From assembly GCF_001623405.1 (NCBI RefSeq), contig NZ_LUHG01000065.1, positions 62,001-126,000 on the forward strand: 64,000 nucleotides of DNA, read 5' to 3'. The notes beneath the pieces were generated by a model. The model saw nothing but the letters and a program-made list of their open reading frames with translations. It had not been told where the DNA came from and did not search any database. Below are positions 7,977 through 17,514 of the stretch, piece after piece. How positions within the stretch are numbered: position 1 is the first letter of the stretch; every line of letters starts with the position of its first letter. Source of the stretch: Hydrotalea flava. Lineage in GTDB: Bacteria; Bacteroidota; Bacteroidia; Chitinophagales; Chitinophagaceae. Position numbers and translations under genes: made by a program.

Positions 7977-9773
7977 ATGATAACACCCAAAAGATTATTT
8001 GAAGTAACAGATCATCAGTTGCAACATTTTCCAAAAGAAACCATGCTGGCAGCAAAAGAAAATGGGCAATGGCGTAGTTACAGCACGCAACATGTGCAGC
8101 AAACTTCCTTACAATTAAGTGCCGGTCTTCTATCACTCGGCTTAAGCGGTAATGATTTTACCCCTGAAGGCAGCGATAAAGTGGCCATTATCAGCAATAA
8201 TCGCCCGGAATGGATTATCACCGATTTGGCCGTTCAACAAACAGGTTCCATTTTGGTGCCGCTTTACCCCACTACCAATCCATTGGAGATAGAATTTATT
8301 TTAAACGATTCAAAAGTGACTACCATTTTCATCAGTAATGCTGATTTATTGGAAAAAATAAAATCTATTCAATCCAATGTTCCTACATTAAAAAATATTT
8401 TCACTTTCAACAAAATAGAAGGTGCCAGACATTGGAGTGAGTTATTGATAAAAGATGATGCAGCCCTGCAAAGGGTACAAACAATTCGGGCACAAATACC
8501 GGCTACACATTTGGCTACCATCATTTATACTTCCGGAACCACCGGTACCCCAAAGGGTGTAATGCTGAGCCATACCAATATTTACAGCAATGTAATGTTT
8601 AGTAAAGAAAGTTTCCCATTTGAAGATGCACCACACACAAAAGTATTGAGCTTTTTACCACTCAATCACATATTTGAAAAAACGGTTACTTATATTTACC
8701 TGTACAGTGGTATATCTATTTATTACGCCGAAAGTTTAGAAACTATTGGCGACAATTTAAAAGAAGTACAACCCGATGGTTTTACAACGGTACCCCGTTT
8801 GTTAGAGAAAGTTTTTGAAAAAATTATGCATACTGGTAACCAGTTAACCGGTATAAAACGTTGGTTGTTTTTTTGGGCTGTATCATTGGGTACACAATAC
8901 GATAATAGAATCAATAAAGGATTTTGGTACAATACACAACTGGCAATAGCCAATCGTATTATTTTTAATAAGTGGCGTGCTGCTTTGGGAGGCAATGTGC
9001 AATATATTGTAACAGGTGGTGCAGCCTGTCAGGTTAAATTATTACGCATTTTTAATGCTGCCAAAATTCCGGTATACGAAGGCTATGGCCCTACAGAAAA
9101 CAGTCCGGTAATTGCTGTAAACAGGAAAGTTGCGGGTGGAATGAAATTTGGCACAGTAGGCCCACCCATTAATGGCATTGAAGTGAAACTGGCAGATGAT
9201 GGTGAAATTTTAGTAAATGGCCCCTGTGTAATGGTGGGTTATTATAAACGCCCCGACTTAACTGCCGAAACTGTAATAGATGGTTGGTTACACACGGGCG
9301 ATATTGGCGTATGGGAAGATGGTACTTTTTTAAAGATTACCGACCGCAAAAAAGAATTGTTTAAAACCAGTGGAGGCAAATATGTAGCACCGCAACCAAT
9401 TGAAAATAAATTAAAAGAAAATGCTTTCATTGAACAGGTATTGGTGGTAGGCCCCGAAAGAAAATTTGTGGGGGCACTCATTGTACCTGCTTTCAATAGG
9501 CTACAATCATGGATGAAAGAAAACAATATACCTTTTACTACGCAACAGGCGGCTATTGAAAACCCCAAAGTTCTGGAGCATTACAATAAAATCATTGATA
9601 AATACAACCAGTTGTTCAATCATGTTGAACAAATTAAAAAATTTAGATTATTGCCTGTTGAATGGAGCATTGAAACAGGAGAAATGACACCCAAAATGAG
9701 CCTGCGCAGAAAAATTATTATGGAAAAATATGCAGCAGATATTGAAAAAATTTATGCTGAAAATAATAACTAA
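7977..9773 (+). CDS. Long-chain acyl-CoA synthetase (AMP-forming)
   Basis: A 598-residue adenylate-forming enzyme that activates a fatty acid to acyl-AMP and then acyl-CoA. The P-loop YTSGTTGTPKG lies at residues 184 to 194. YEGYGPTENSP (A5 motif), WLHTGDIGVWEDGTF (A7) and TDRKKELFKTSGGKYVAPQPIE (A8/A10 region) follow in order. The last resembles FadD15/FAA-type ligases of about 600 residues rather than short acetyl-CoA synthetases. It is preceded by a 171-bp non-coding stretch and followed after 49 bp by a lipoprotein gene. Chain-length preference cannot be read from the sequence. Confidence 0.93.
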   Translation: MITPKRLFEVTDHQLQHFPKETMLAAKENGQWRSYSTQHVQQTSLQLSAGLLSLGLSGNDFTPEGSDKVAIISNNRPEWIITDLAVQQTGSILVPLYPTTNPLEIEFILNDSKVTTIFISNADLLEKIKSIQSNVPTLKNIFTFNKIEGARHWSELLIKDDAALQRVQTIRAQIPATHLATIIYTSGTTGTPKGVMLSHTNIYSNVMFSKESFPFEDAPHTKVLSFLPLNHIFEKTVTYIYLYSGISIYYAESLETIGDNLKEVQPDGFTTVPRLLEKVFEKIMHTGNQLTGIKRWLFFWAVSLGTQYDNRINKGFWYNTQLAIANRIIFNKWRAALGGNVQYIVTGGAACQVKLLRIFNAAKIPVYEGYGPTENSPVIAVNRKVAGGMKFGTVGPPINGIEVKLADDGEILVNGPCVMVGYYKRPDLTAETVIDGWLHTGDIGVWEDGTFLKITDRKKELFKTSGGKYVAPQPIENKLKENAFIEQVLVVGPERKFVGALIVPAFNRLQSWMKENNIPFTTQQAAIENPKVLEHYNKIIDKYNQLFNHVEQIKKFRLLPVEWSIETGEMTPKMSLRRKIIMEKYAADIEKIYAENNN

Positions 9774-9822
9774 CCTAAATTACAGCAACACGTCTTTATT
9801 TTTCAATTTAAAACATATATGT

Positions 9823-10437
9823 ATGATTCGTAACATTGTATTAATAACTATAATGGGTATTTTTTTGGCAGCTTGTTCTACTAATAACACTAAAAAAATA
9901 ATGATTGTAGCCACCGGTAATATAGATGTTAATATGGATGCCAAAACCATTACCCTTAGTGGGGGAGCAGGCGCAAATGACAAAACCGTTGACTTTAATG
10001 TTGCAGGACCATTAACGCTTACTCTTAAGGATGAAGACGGTAAAAGCGCTGCCATTTCGGTAAATGATAATGGCTATTATATTTTGAATGCAAGAAAGGA
10101 TACCATTGCAGGGGCTTATCAAAATTATAGTACACCTAAAACTAAAGTAGATACCATTAAACAGGAAACCATTGAAAGAGGAATTGACTCATTGAGCCAA
10201 CTGATTGAAGGTAAAAATGTAAATGCAGCCAATCGCAATTTTTTTGTTACGCCAAGTAATATTGTAAAAATTACAGCGAATATGGATGCTTTTGTAGTAC
10301 CTCCTTTTCACAGAATGACCTCGATTGAAAAAGTAGGCGATAAAGAACCGGAAGTATACCGTTTTTATACTTTAAATGAAATAAAGGAAAAGCTTGCAAA
10401 ATTAAAAGCCTTAACGGCACCACCAACGGTAAAATAA
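9823..10437 (+). CDS. Hypothetical lipoprotein
   Basis: A 204-residue predicted lipoprotein of unknown function. The ATG at 9823 starts MIRNIVLITIMGIFLAACSTNN, a clear lipobox with Cys at residue 18. The longer ORF from 9730 would overlap the preceding ligase gene and hide this signal. The mature part is rich in polar residues, has no cysteine beyond the lipid anchor, and includes a beta-looking segment (DVNMDAKTITLSGGAG, TLTLKDEDGKSAAISVND). The C-terminus is helical and lysine-rich. I recognise no family. It ends only five bases from the convergent yidD gene. Confidence 0.7.
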   Translation: MIRNIVLITIMGIFLAACSTNNTKKIMIVATGNIDVNMDAKTITLSGGAGANDKTVDFNVAGPLTLTLKDEDGKSAAISVNDNGYYILNARKDTIAGAYQNYSTPKTKVDTIKQETIERGIDSLSQLIEGKNVNAANRNFFVTPSNIVKITANMDAFVVPPFHRMTSIEKVGDKEPEVYRFYTLNEIKEKLAKLKALTAPPTVK

Positions 10438-10442
10438 ATAAT

Positions 10443-10676
10443 TTAAGGTACTGGATCATGGCCATGGCCACCCCAGGGATGGCATGAACTGATACGTTTA
10501 ATAGAAAGCCAACCACCTTTAAAAATGCCATATTTTTTTAATGCCTCAATGGCATATTGTGAGCAGGTGGGCGTATACCGGCATTTAGGGCCAATATTGG
10601 GCGAAATAACGTATTGATAAAATTTTATCAATAGAATGAATGGCCAGCTAAGTATTATTTTTAATATCCATTTCAT
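10443..10676 (-). CDS. yidD: Membrane protein insertion efficiency factor YidD
   Basis: A 77-residue YidD protein, a small membrane-associated factor that helps YidC-dependent insertion. The family core is plain: [20 protein letters not shown], then [14 protein letters not shown] and [18 protein letters not shown] at the C-terminus. The start could be 10676 (MKWILK, chosen here) or 10688 (MAYCMKW). Either overlaps the end of rnpA, by 29 or 41 bases, as often happens in the rpmH-rnpA-yidD cluster. No yidC lies next to it in this window. Confidence 0.93.
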   Translation of the reverse strand: MKWILKIILSWPFILLIKFYQYVISPNIGPKCRYTPTCSQYAIEALKKYGIFKGGWLSIKRISSCHPWGGHGHDPVP

Positions 10677-11061
10677 GCAATATGCCATACAGTTGCGTCA
10701 GTAATTTGTGTAATGCAGCAGGTAGTTTTTCCCGTTCGGGCATTTCTTTGCCAACATAAATAATAAACAAATAAAGCCGTAGCGGCTTTTCAGATAATAA
10801 TTGCTGCAGTTCTACTTTATTGTTACGATAGGCTTCACGCATGAGCCTTTTAATACGATTGCGTTGCACTGCTTTTTTAAAATGACGGCTGCTCACTGTA
10901 ACACCGGCCTGCAGCAATGCTTCATTACTAGTTTGCGACGCTATTTGATATAGCATTTTAAAGGGATAGCTATACAGTTGCCCGCCTTTCGCAAACAAAG
11001 CTTCAATTTGTTTGCGGCTTTTTAATTTTTCTTGTTTGGAATATGAAAAAATGCCCGGCAT
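10648..11061 (-). CDS. rnpA: Ribonuclease P protein component
   Basis: The protein subunit of RNase P, which supports the catalytic RNA in maturing tRNA 5' ends. In the 137 residues the conserved basic helix is clear ([16 protein letters not shown], about residues 70 to 85), preceded by the central strand with [13 protein letters not shown]. The N-terminal [20 protein letters not shown] is also typical. It lies downstream of rpmH on the same strand, with a 76-bp spacer that holds a terminator-like hairpin. That hairpin would lower rnpA expression relative to L34. Confidence 0.95.
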   Translation of the reverse strand: MPGIFSYSKQEKLKSRKQIEALFAKGGQLYSYPFKMLYQIASQTSNEALLQAGVTVSSRHFKKAVQRNRIKRLMREAYRNNKVELQQLLSEKPLRLYLFIIYVGKEMPEREKLPAALHKLLTQLYGILHEMDIKNNT

Positions 11062-11080
11062 ATTTTAAAAATGGTACATG

Positions 11081-11111
11081 AAAAAAGCCTCGTCCCGAAG
11101 GTGAGGCTTTT
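11081..11111 (-). terminator. Terminator or attenuator between rpmH and rnpA
   Basis: On the minus strand AAAAGCCTC (11111 to 11103) pairs with GAGGCTTTT (11091 to 11083) around an 11-base loop, and the 3' arm runs on into a tract of six T. This is a standard intrinsic-terminator shape. Its position 27 bases after the rpmH stop suggests partial termination, with read-through into rnpA and yidD. Confidence 0.75.
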
Positions 11112-11137
11112 AAAGATATGAATAGAATTGAAATTGA

Positions 11138-11293
11138 CTATTTTAATCCTTTCTCGCTAGATACGGTTAATTTTTTGCGACCCTTCCTTCTGCGACTGGC
11201 TAATACCTTTCTTCCATTAGCAGTTTGCATACGTTTGCGAAAACCGTGAACCGATTTACGGCGACGCTTATGTGGTTGGAATGTACGTTTCAT
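11138..11293 (-). CDS. rpmH: 50S ribosomal protein L34
   Basis: A 51-codon gene. The translation starts [18 protein letters not shown], continues [20 protein letters not shown] and ends [11 protein letters not shown], which is an unmistakable L34. It is highly basic, as expected for a small large-subunit protein. It heads the rpmH-rnpA-yidD group. A perfect TAnnTTTG -7 element lies about 80 bp upstream, giving a leader of about 70 bases. No dnaA or gidB is seen beside it. Confidence 0.97.
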   Translation of the reverse strand: MKRTFQPHKRRRKSVHGFRKRMQTANGRKVLASRRRKGRKKLTVSSEKGLK

Positions 11294-11373
11294 AATAATT
11301 TTATTTTTCTAACCCAATAATAATTTTTCAACTTCAACAGTGGCCACCATACCACTCTTTTGTGAAAGGATGG

Positions 11374-11381
11374 CAAAGGTA
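11374..11381 (-). promoter_or_regulatory. Candidate -7 box of the rpmH promoter
   Basis: On the minus strand TACCTTTG matches the Bacteroidota -7 consensus exactly. The region where a -33 TTTG would sit shows only a weak GTTC. A short inverted repeat (AGGGCA and TGCCCT) brackets the -33 area. The initiation site would lie about 70 bases before the L34 start. Confidence 0.45.
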
Positions 11382-11512
11382 AGGGCACAGACCGAAAGTT
11401 TGAACTTTTGCCCTAATTTTTTTTAACTCAGCCTATTTCTACTCATTCAAATGCAAAAAAACATGAAGCGGAATGCAAATATTATTGAAATAAAAGGTAT
11501 ACAAAAGCAGTT

Positions 11513-12343
11513 TTAACCTATTTCTACCTGAATGGCCCGAATGGGTTGTCCATAAAATAACCCGGCCTGTTGCTCAAAATTTTTTGAATCATCCGTAGTA
11601 AAAAAAGATTTACTGCCATTTTTGGTGCATTTTTCATCCATTTCAGGATGTCGCATTAAGTAGTTCTGCAAACTTTTGGCTACAATTCCACCTTGCACAA
11701 TTACCTGAATATGTGGCGGTAATGCGGCTTTAATTTTATTGAACAATAGCGGATAATGCGTGCAGGCTAGTAAAACCGTATCAATAGCTGCACTTTGCGC
11801 CAATAATTGTTGCGTGTATTTAGTAACAAAATAATCGGCGCCGGCATTAAGGTGTTCGTTATTTTCGATCAGGGGCACCCACATAGGACAGGCCTGTTGC
11901 CAAACCTTCACTTCGGGAAAAAATTTTTTAATTTCGAGTGAATAAGATTGTGATGATACCGTTCCCTGGGTACCCATTATACCGATATGCCCAGTTTTGG
12001 AAAATGACCCAATAACTTCGGCCGAAGGCCTGATGACACCCAACACACGTTTATTAGCCCCAATAACCGGTAGATTTTTTTGCTGAATGGTACGCAATGC
12101 CTTAGCAGATGCTGTATTACATGCTATAATCACCAACGAACAACCCCGAGCAAAAAACCACTCTACACATTGCAGGGTATAATGATAAACCGTTTCAAAA
12201 CTGCGTGAACCATACGGAGTTCTGGCATTATCACCCAAATAGATATAATCATATTGCGGCAATAAAGCAGTTACTTCTTTTAAAACAGTTAACCCACCAT
12301 AGCCACTGTCGAATACGCCAATTGGACCCTTCTGTGTTAGCAT
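11513..12343 (-). CDS. murI: Glutamate racemase
   Basis: This cofactor-independent racemase makes D-glutamate for peptidoglycan. Both catalytic cysteines are present: Cys75 in IIACNTAS and Cys194 in LLACTHYPLL. The N-terminal IGVFDSGYGGLTVLKE supplies the aspartate, and LGDNARTPYG follows. Length (276 aa) is normal. It is the last gene of the envelope block that runs leftwards from the CBS gene. A strong hairpin separates it from the upstream Skp-like gene, so it may be expressed by read-through or from its own promoter. Confidence 0.96.
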   Translation of the reverse strand: MLTQKGPIGVFDSGYGGLTVLKEVTALLPQYDYIYLGDNARTPYGSRSFETVYHYTLQCVEWFFARGCSLVIIACNTASAKALRTIQQKNLPVIGANKRVLGVIRPSAEVIGSFSKTGHIGIMGTQGTVSSQSYSLEIKKFFPEVKVWQQACPMWVPLIENNEHLNAGADYFVTKYTQQLLAQSAAIDTVLLACTHYPLLFNKIKAALPPHIQVIVQGGIVAKSLQNYLMRHPEMDEKCTKNGSKSFFTTDDSKNFEQQAGLFYGQPIRAIQVEIG

Positions 12344-12345
12344 AG

Positions 12346-12390
12346 CTCAAAAATAAGAAAGCATCCGGCCTTTTCATGCTGCGGATGCTT
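12346..12390 (-). terminator. Intrinsic terminator after the second Skp-like gene
   Basis: On the minus strand AAGCATCCG (12390 to 12382) pairs perfectly with CGGATGCTT (12367 to 12359) across a 14-base loop, followed by a T-rich stretch (TCTTATTTTTG). It lies 23 bases after the stop of the Skp-like gene and ahead of the murI start. Confidence 0.7.
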
Positions 12391-12413
12391 CTTTATTGAT
12401 GTTTAAAATATTT

Positions 12414-13013
12414 TTAGTGTTTCACAGGTGCTTTAGAGGGCGTTATTCCACCTGAAGTACTAATACCCAACGCTTTTATTTGGTCTTCCAGTTCTTTGGG
12501 TAAAGGAATTTTCATTTTAGCCAGTACACGTAAAGTTAGCTCTTCAGATTTTTCAGCATATAATAAAGCATCCGGCTTAAATACATAGGTATATTTTTGC
12601 TCAGCCATTACCGCCTGAAATGCTTTACCAATAATATCATAATATGGTTGTAACAATTGTTGTTGTTTTTGCTGCATCATTTGATTTTGATATTGCTGCC
12701 AATTTTGAAGTTTGGCAAACTGATCTGCTAAATCTTTCTGCATAATTGATTTCATACTGGAATTCATACGGGCAGAATCTGCTTTGTAAATACTGTCTTT
12801 TCTTTTAAACTCACTAATGGCATAATCTCTTTGTTCATTCAGCGAATCGGTCATGTATTGGTTCAAAAGCGTATCTACTTTTTGAATACCGGGCATTAAT
12901 GCCAAAACATTTTGTTCATCAAAAACGCCAATTTTAATATTTTGGGCCATTGTGGTGCCTGCCATTATCATACTCAAACCCAGTGCGGCAAATAATACTA
13001 TTGCTTTCTTCAT
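12414..13013 (-). CDS. OmpH/Skp family periplasmic chaperone (second copy)
   Basis: A 199-residue Skp-like protein, expected to hold unfolded outer-membrane proteins in the periplasm for BamA. It has a signal peptide (about residues 1 to 23, ending TTMAQ) and the family's IKIGVFDEQNVLALMPG strand. A long alpha-helical, glutamine-rich arm follows (about residues 60 to 130, LQNWQQYQNQMMQQKQQQLL), then the closing strand YTYVFKPDALLY. An extension of about 30 residues after the chaperone core is unusual and has no known role. It lies 38 bp after the first Skp-like gene, and the pair directly follows bamA. Confidence 0.88.
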   Translation of the reverse strand: MKKAIVLFAALGLSMIMAGTTMAQNIKIGVFDEQNVLALMPGIQKVDTLLNQYMTDSLNEQRDYAISEFKRKDSIYKADSARMNSSMKSIMQKDLADQFAKLQNWQQYQNQMMQQKQQQLLQPYYDIIGKAFQAVMAEQKYTYVFKPDALLYAEKSEELTLRVLAKMKIPLPKELEDQIKALGISTSGGITPSKAPVKH

Positions 13014-13051
13014 TGTTTTTGTTTTATAGATTGTTTTTTGTTTATGTTATT

Positions 13052-13570
13052 TTAAGGTTTAATTCCCAATTCACGGAGCACATCATCACTCTTATCTAAT
13101 TTTGGGTCGACAAATATAACGGTAATTCCTTCACTTTTATCCAGAACAAAATCATAAGCTTTTTCAACAGCAATTTTTTGAATGGCATTGTATACTTTGT
13201 CTTGAATGGGCTTTATCAATCGTTGACGTTCTTTAAACACATCTCCATCATAACCGAACCTTTTTTTCTGCAAATCACGTACCTCTTTTTCTTTATTAAA
13301 CAATTCTGCTTCGCGTTTATTTTTTAGTTCATCGCTTAACATTACCTGTTCAGCGGCATAATTTTTATACATCTGATCCAGTGCAGCCTGTTTATCATCT
13401 ATTTCTTTTTGCCACTGCTCACTAATCAGTTGAATTTGTTTATTTGCCTGAACATATTCGGGCATTTTGTTTAAAATATACTTGGTATCTATTACGGCAT
13501 AACGTTGCGCCTGCACTGCACCCAGACTGAGCAGGATACAGCCAATCAGTAAAAACGATAATTTTTTCAT
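13052..13570 (-). CDS. OmpH/Skp family periplasmic chaperone (first copy)
   Basis: A 172-residue Skp-like chaperone. I start it at 13570 (MKKLSFLLIGCILLSLGAVQAQ), which gives a good signal peptide; five extra codons upstream are possible. The sequence goes YAVIDTKYILNKMPEY, then a long coiled-coil arm rich in K, E and Q (about residues 35 to 110), and ends with AYDFVLDKSEGITVIF, the standard Skp architecture. It lies 87 bp downstream of bamA and 38 bp upstream of the second copy. Tandem skp genes after bamA are common in Bacteroidota. Confidence 0.92.
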   Translation of the reverse strand: MKKLSFLLIGCILLSLGAVQAQRYAVIDTKYILNKMPEYVQANKQIQLISEQWQKEIDDKQAALDQMYKNYAAEQVMLSDELKNKREAELFNKEKEVRDLQKKRFGYDGDVFKERQRLIKPIQDKVYNAIQKIAVEKAYDFVLDKSEGITVIFVDPKLDKSDDVLRELGIKP

Positions 13571-13657
13571 ACCTGTATTTTTCAATTTATGAACATCCTC
13601 CTGCTTGGTTGCAGTGGCTGTATTTAACCATACAAATTAAGCAAATTCAATACAATC

Positions 13658-16414
13658 CTATTCCGGTTCAAATCCTAACATAAAGGTAAATCTGGAAATA
13701 TCTTTTAAGCTGGCACCAGGCGTATACCTATCTAACCCTATTCCATAATCAAATCCCAGCAATCCGAACATAGGTAAAAAGAAGCGCATACCCACACCCA
13801 CGGAACGCCTTAACTGAAACGGATTATAATCTTTTAAATCATACCAGCCATTGGCTGCTTCAAAAAATGACTCTGCATAAATTGTACTACTGGGGTTTAA
13901 ACTTAATGGGTACCTTAATTCGGCAGTGTATTTATTAAACATGGTAAAATACTGACTTGCACCGGTTTGGTCGGGGTTAATACGCGGATTAGAGGTTTCA
14001 TACACAGGGTAACCTCTTTGCGAAATAATATCGTATCCTATTAAAGCATATTGGTTGCTTAAACCGGCATCACCCAACTGAAAACGCTCAAAGGGTGAGA
14101 TTTGCAGTTGCGGATTATATCTTCCGAGGAAGCCGAATTTAGCTGCTAATTTCAAAACAAACATTTTGTTATGGTCTTCACCGGTACCTTTACTTAAGGG
14201 CACATACCACTCACCATTGAAGCGCCATTTATGATACTCAATAAAATTATAAGGATCATTTTGTGTAACCACACCCGGATTAAATGCTGAGTAGGGGGGG
14301 GTTACGGCTAAACTTGCTAAAAAGGTTGAACCCGAAGTTGGGAATAAAGGCTGGTTAACAGATGACCGTTGTAATGCAACCTTAAAATTGAAGTTATTGG
14401 AAATACCATTGTTAAATAAAGTACCGTCGCGTAATTTAAGTTGCTGACTAATAGCATAGTTAACCAATTGATAACGGGTATAATTAACAGAGAATGAAAG
14501 GGAGAAATAATCATCAGGCCAGGTTAACTGTTTGCTATATGATACCGAAGCACCGGTTGTTTTTAGGAATGAACGACCTGCTGCTGCGGCAGTATAGGTA
14601 CCGGTAAGCGGGTCGTAGGCATTGGCAAATTTGGTATCATAAATAGAAAATGTTAGTGCGTTTCTTTTTTTACCACCTACCCATGGTTCGGTGAAAGAGA
14701 AATTATAGGAACGAAATGCCCGCCCGTTACTTTGTACACGGAAACTCAATTTTTGTCCATCACCCATAGGTAACGGATCCCAGGCTTTTTTACTGAATAT
14801 ATTTTTGATGGAGAAGTTATTGAAGGAAACGCCCACTGTTCCGGTTAAGCCAATGGCGCCACCCCAACCGGCACTTAACTCTAACTGATCACTTGATTTT
14901 TCTTCAAGAGAATAATTTATATCTACTGTTCCATCATCGGGGTTAGGAACAGGGTTAATACCTATTTTTTCCTGATTAAAATAATTTAACTGAGCAATTT
15001 CACGCTGAGAGCGGATTAAATCGGTTCTACTAAATTTTTCACCCGGAATGGTACGTAATTCACGCCGAATAACGTATTCTTTTGTTTTATCATTGCCTGA
15101 AATCCGTACATTTTTAATAGTAGCTTGTGGCCCTTCTACCATCCTGATTTCATAATCAATGGTATCATTGTATACTGCAGTTTCAACCGGATCAGCTCTG
15201 AAGAAGAGGTAACCATTATCTAAATACAAGCTGCTGATATCGGCACTACCATCGGGAGCACCGCCACCTTTACCCAGGCGCTTGTTCAATATTTCCATAT
15301 TGTACGTATCGCCTTTTTTAATGCCGAGTATTACAGTTAAAATAGAATCAGAATAAATGGTATTTCCCCTCCAGCTAATGTTTCCAAAATAATATTTATG
15401 GCCTTCACTTATTGCAATATCAATATCTAAATTTCCTTTTGAATTTTTAAATACCTGGTCTTTTACAATTTGGGCATCGCGGTAACCAATGGAGTTATAA
15501 AAATCAATAATCGATTCTTTGTCTTCGTTATATTTCTTCTCATTATACTTGGCAGAAACAAAGGGTTTTATGCGGATATATGGAGCTACTACTTTACGTG
15601 TATCTGTAAAGTTTAAAAAGCCTTTATCACGCATGTATTGTTGAAAAGTATAGGGTTGTGGTTTAATAAACCCGCTGGAATCAATCGATGGGAATAAGGT
15701 TAAATGGCCTTTTTCTTTGGTTCCCTTCATTTGTTTTTTTAGTTTGGCGGCATCTACAGTATTGCCGGCAAAATAAATATCGCTAATTTTAATTTTTCCG
15801 CCCCTGTCCACCACAAATACCAAATCCATTGAATTAGAACGGGTAGAATCTTTTATTTCCTGAATGGTTACATGAGCATTTTGATAGCCTTTATCGAAGA
15901 AATATTTACGAATGGCTTCAGAAGCTGTGCGTTTCATATTTTCGGTAACTACCCTTCCCGGCACCAGTCCGGTTTTGGAATTTAAATCGTCGGTAGCTCC
16001 TTTCCCAATGCCTTTAAAATAAAATTTTGAGAGGCGTGGTCTTTCGGTAACATTTATTTCAATGTCAATATTAGTACCTACTAATTTGGTAATATAAATT
16101 TCTACATTCGAGAAATAGTTTTGGCTCCATAATTTATTAATGGCTCTTGAAAAATTATCGCCTCCCGGAATTACCACTTCATCGCCCACATTTAATCCGG
16201 AAATGGAAATTAGCAGGTTTTCATCAAAATATTTGTTACCGGTTACTTTAATAGCTTCAATTTTATATTTTTTTGGGGTTTTTTGATTGAAGATATTAAT
16301 AAGGTCAGCGTCTATAGAAGTGATAGTTGTATCAGCCTTTTGCTGGGCATATACAGACAGGTGAAAGCAACTAAGAAATAAAGCAAGAGTCAAAAGCTTA
16401 AGCGTTTTCTGCAT
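13658..16414 (-). CDS. bamA: Outer membrane protein assembly factor BamA
   Basis: The central subunit of the beta-barrel assembly machine in the outer membrane. The start at 16414 gives a signal peptide (MQKTLKLLTLALFLSCFHLS...AQ); the longer ORF from 16489 adds 25 unlikely residues. Successive POTRA domains occupy about residues 40 to 470 (for example YKIEAIKVTGNKYFDENLLI and ATIKNVRISGNDKTKEYVIR). A 16-strand barrel follows, including GWGGAIGLTGTVGVSFNNFS and the lid-loop region RGYP. The protein ends in TFMLGFEPE. Its setting between uppS and two skp genes is the conserved Bacteroidota arrangement. Confidence 0.96.
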   Translation of the reverse strand: MQKTLKLLTLALFLSCFHLSVYAQQKADTTITSIDADLINIFNQKTPKKYKIEAIKVTGNKYFDENLLISISGLNVGDEVVIPGGDNFSRAINKLWSQNYFSNVEIYITKLVGTNIDIEINVTERPRLSKFYFKGIGKGATDDLNSKTGLVPGRVVTENMKRTASEAIRKYFFDKGYQNAHVTIQEIKDSTRSNSMDLVFVVDRGGKIKISDIYFAGNTVDAAKLKKQMKGTKEKGHLTLFPSIDSSGFIKPQPYTFQQYMRDKGFLNFTDTRKVVAPYIRIKPFVSAKYNEKKYNEDKESIIDFYNSIGYRDAQIVKDQVFKNSKGNLDIDIAISEGHKYYFGNISWRGNTIYSDSILTVILGIKKGDTYNMEILNKRLGKGGGAPDGSADISSLYLDNGYLFFRADPVETAVYNDTIDYEIRMVEGPQATIKNVRISGNDKTKEYVIRRELRTIPGEKFSRTDLIRSQREIAQLNYFNQEKIGINPVPNPDDGTVDINYSLEEKSSDQLELSAGWGGAIGLTGTVGVSFNNFSIKNIFSKKAWDPLPMGDGQKLSFRVQSNGRAFRSYNFSFTEPWVGGKKRNALTFSIYDTKFANAYDPLTGTYTAAAAGRSFLKTTGASVSYSKQLTWPDDYFSLSFSVNYTRYQLVNYAISQQLKLRDGTLFNNGISNNFNFKVALQRSSVNQPLFPTSGSTFLASLAVTPPYSAFNPGVVTQNDPYNFIEYHKWRFNGEWYVPLSKGTGEDHNKMFVLKLAAKFGFLGRYNPQLQISPFERFQLGDAGLSNQYALIGYDIISQRGYPVYETSNPRINPDQTGASQYFTMFNKYTAELRYPLSLNPSSTIYAESFFEAANGWYDLKDYNPFQLRRSVGVGMRFFLPMFGLLGFDYGIGLDRYTPGASLKDISRFTFMLGFEPE

Positions 16415-16574
16415 CCGAATAGGGTTTTTTGGTATGGTTGCCGTTCTATTGCACCATAAAAAAGTAGCATTAGACAGTTGTTTCAGCATATATTAACTGG
16501 AGCAAATTAAAGGGAATAATTAAAAGTGTTTGTTAAATCGGCCGTTAAATTCATCACAATAGCATATTAAATTT

Positions 16575-17336
16575 TTATTTGTGTAATTCCTTCGCTTTAA
16601 TTTGCCTGCTAATTTTTCCAAAACGCCGTTCCCGCATTTGAAAGTCGATAATGGCTTCATAAAGGTTTTCTTTTCTAAAGTCGGGCCAGCGTGTATTGGT
16701 AAAATACAATTCGGCATACGCCAATTGGTATAATAAAAAATTACTGATTCTATACTCTCCACTGGTTCTAATCATCAATTCCGGATCGGGCAGGTTACTG
16801 GTGCTCAGGTATTTTTGCAAGGTATCCTGATTAATGCTATCGGGTTCAATTTTACCGGCTTTTACATCTTTTGCAATGTTTTTTACGGCATTTACCAACT
16901 CCCATCGGCTACTATAACTCAATGCCATCACTAAATTTAAACCGGTATTGGCAGCAGTTAAAGCTAATGCTTCGTTTAATGCAGTTCTGGCAAAGTCGGG
17001 CAACATGCTTAATTCACCAATAACATGTAAACGGATATTATTTTTATTGAGTACCGGCACTTCTTTGCGAATGGTTTCAACCAATAATGTCATTAATCCT
17101 TCTACTTCCGGTTGTGGCCTATCCCAATTTTCGGTACTAAATGCATACAGTGTAAGGTATTCAATGCCCAATTCGGCACACCCTTCTACAATATTACGTA
17201 CACTTTCTACCCCATGAAAATGGCCATATAAGCGCTCCTGACCCTTTTCTTCTGCCCAACGGCCATTGCCATCCATAATAATAGCAATATGGCGGGGTAG
17301 TCTGGATGTATCAATTTGTTGTAATAAGGCTTGCAT
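16575..17336 (-). CDS. uppS: Isoprenyl transferase (undecaprenyl diphosphate synthase)
   Basis: This cis-prenyltransferase extends farnesyl diphosphate to the C55 carrier lipid used for peptidoglycan and surface polysaccharides. The diphosphate-binding motif HIAIIMDGNGRWAEEKG carries the catalytic aspartate (Asp22). YLTLYAFSTENWDRP and the C-terminal PDPELMIRTSGEYRISNFLLYQ are the other hallmarks. Length is 253 residues. It precedes bamA by 160 bp, and a perfect -7 box lies 27 bases upstream, so it may head the uppS-bamA-skp-skp transcript. Confidence 0.96.
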   Translation of the reverse strand: MQALLQQIDTSRLPRHIAIIMDGNGRWAEEKGQERLYGHFHGVESVRNIVEGCAELGIEYLTLYAFSTENWDRPQPEVEGLMTLLVETIRKEVPVLNKNNIRLHVIGELSMLPDFARTALNEALALTAANTGLNLVMALSYSSRWELVNAVKNIAKDVKAGKIEPDSINQDTLQKYLSTSNLPDPELMIRTSGEYRISNFLLYQLAYAELYFTNTRWPDFRKENLYEAIIDFQMRERRFGKISRQIKAKELHK

Positions 17337-17362
17337 GTGAAACCCGTACGATTTTGTAGCGG

Positions 17363-17370
17363 CAAATGTA
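17363..17370 (-). promoter_or_regulatory. Candidate -7 box ahead of uppS
   Basis: On the minus strand TACATTTG matches TAnnTTTG exactly, 26 bases before the uppS ATG. No convincing -33 TTTG is seen at the usual distance. Confidence 0.35.
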
Positions 17371-17514
17371 GGGAAAGCAATGGGTTTGTGAATAAAAATA
17401 TAGCCCCTGACTAAAAGGTTTTCTCTGTTTTTGGCATTACAACATTATTGTACAAATGCATGTGCAGTTGTAAACATACCATTTTAGCTAAAATAAAGGG
17501 TAAAATAGAACATT

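Noticed and set aside
16520-16762. 80-codon frame overlapping the end of uppS in another reading frame
   Set aside because: It lies almost wholly within uppS, whose reading frame is certain, and has no features of its own.
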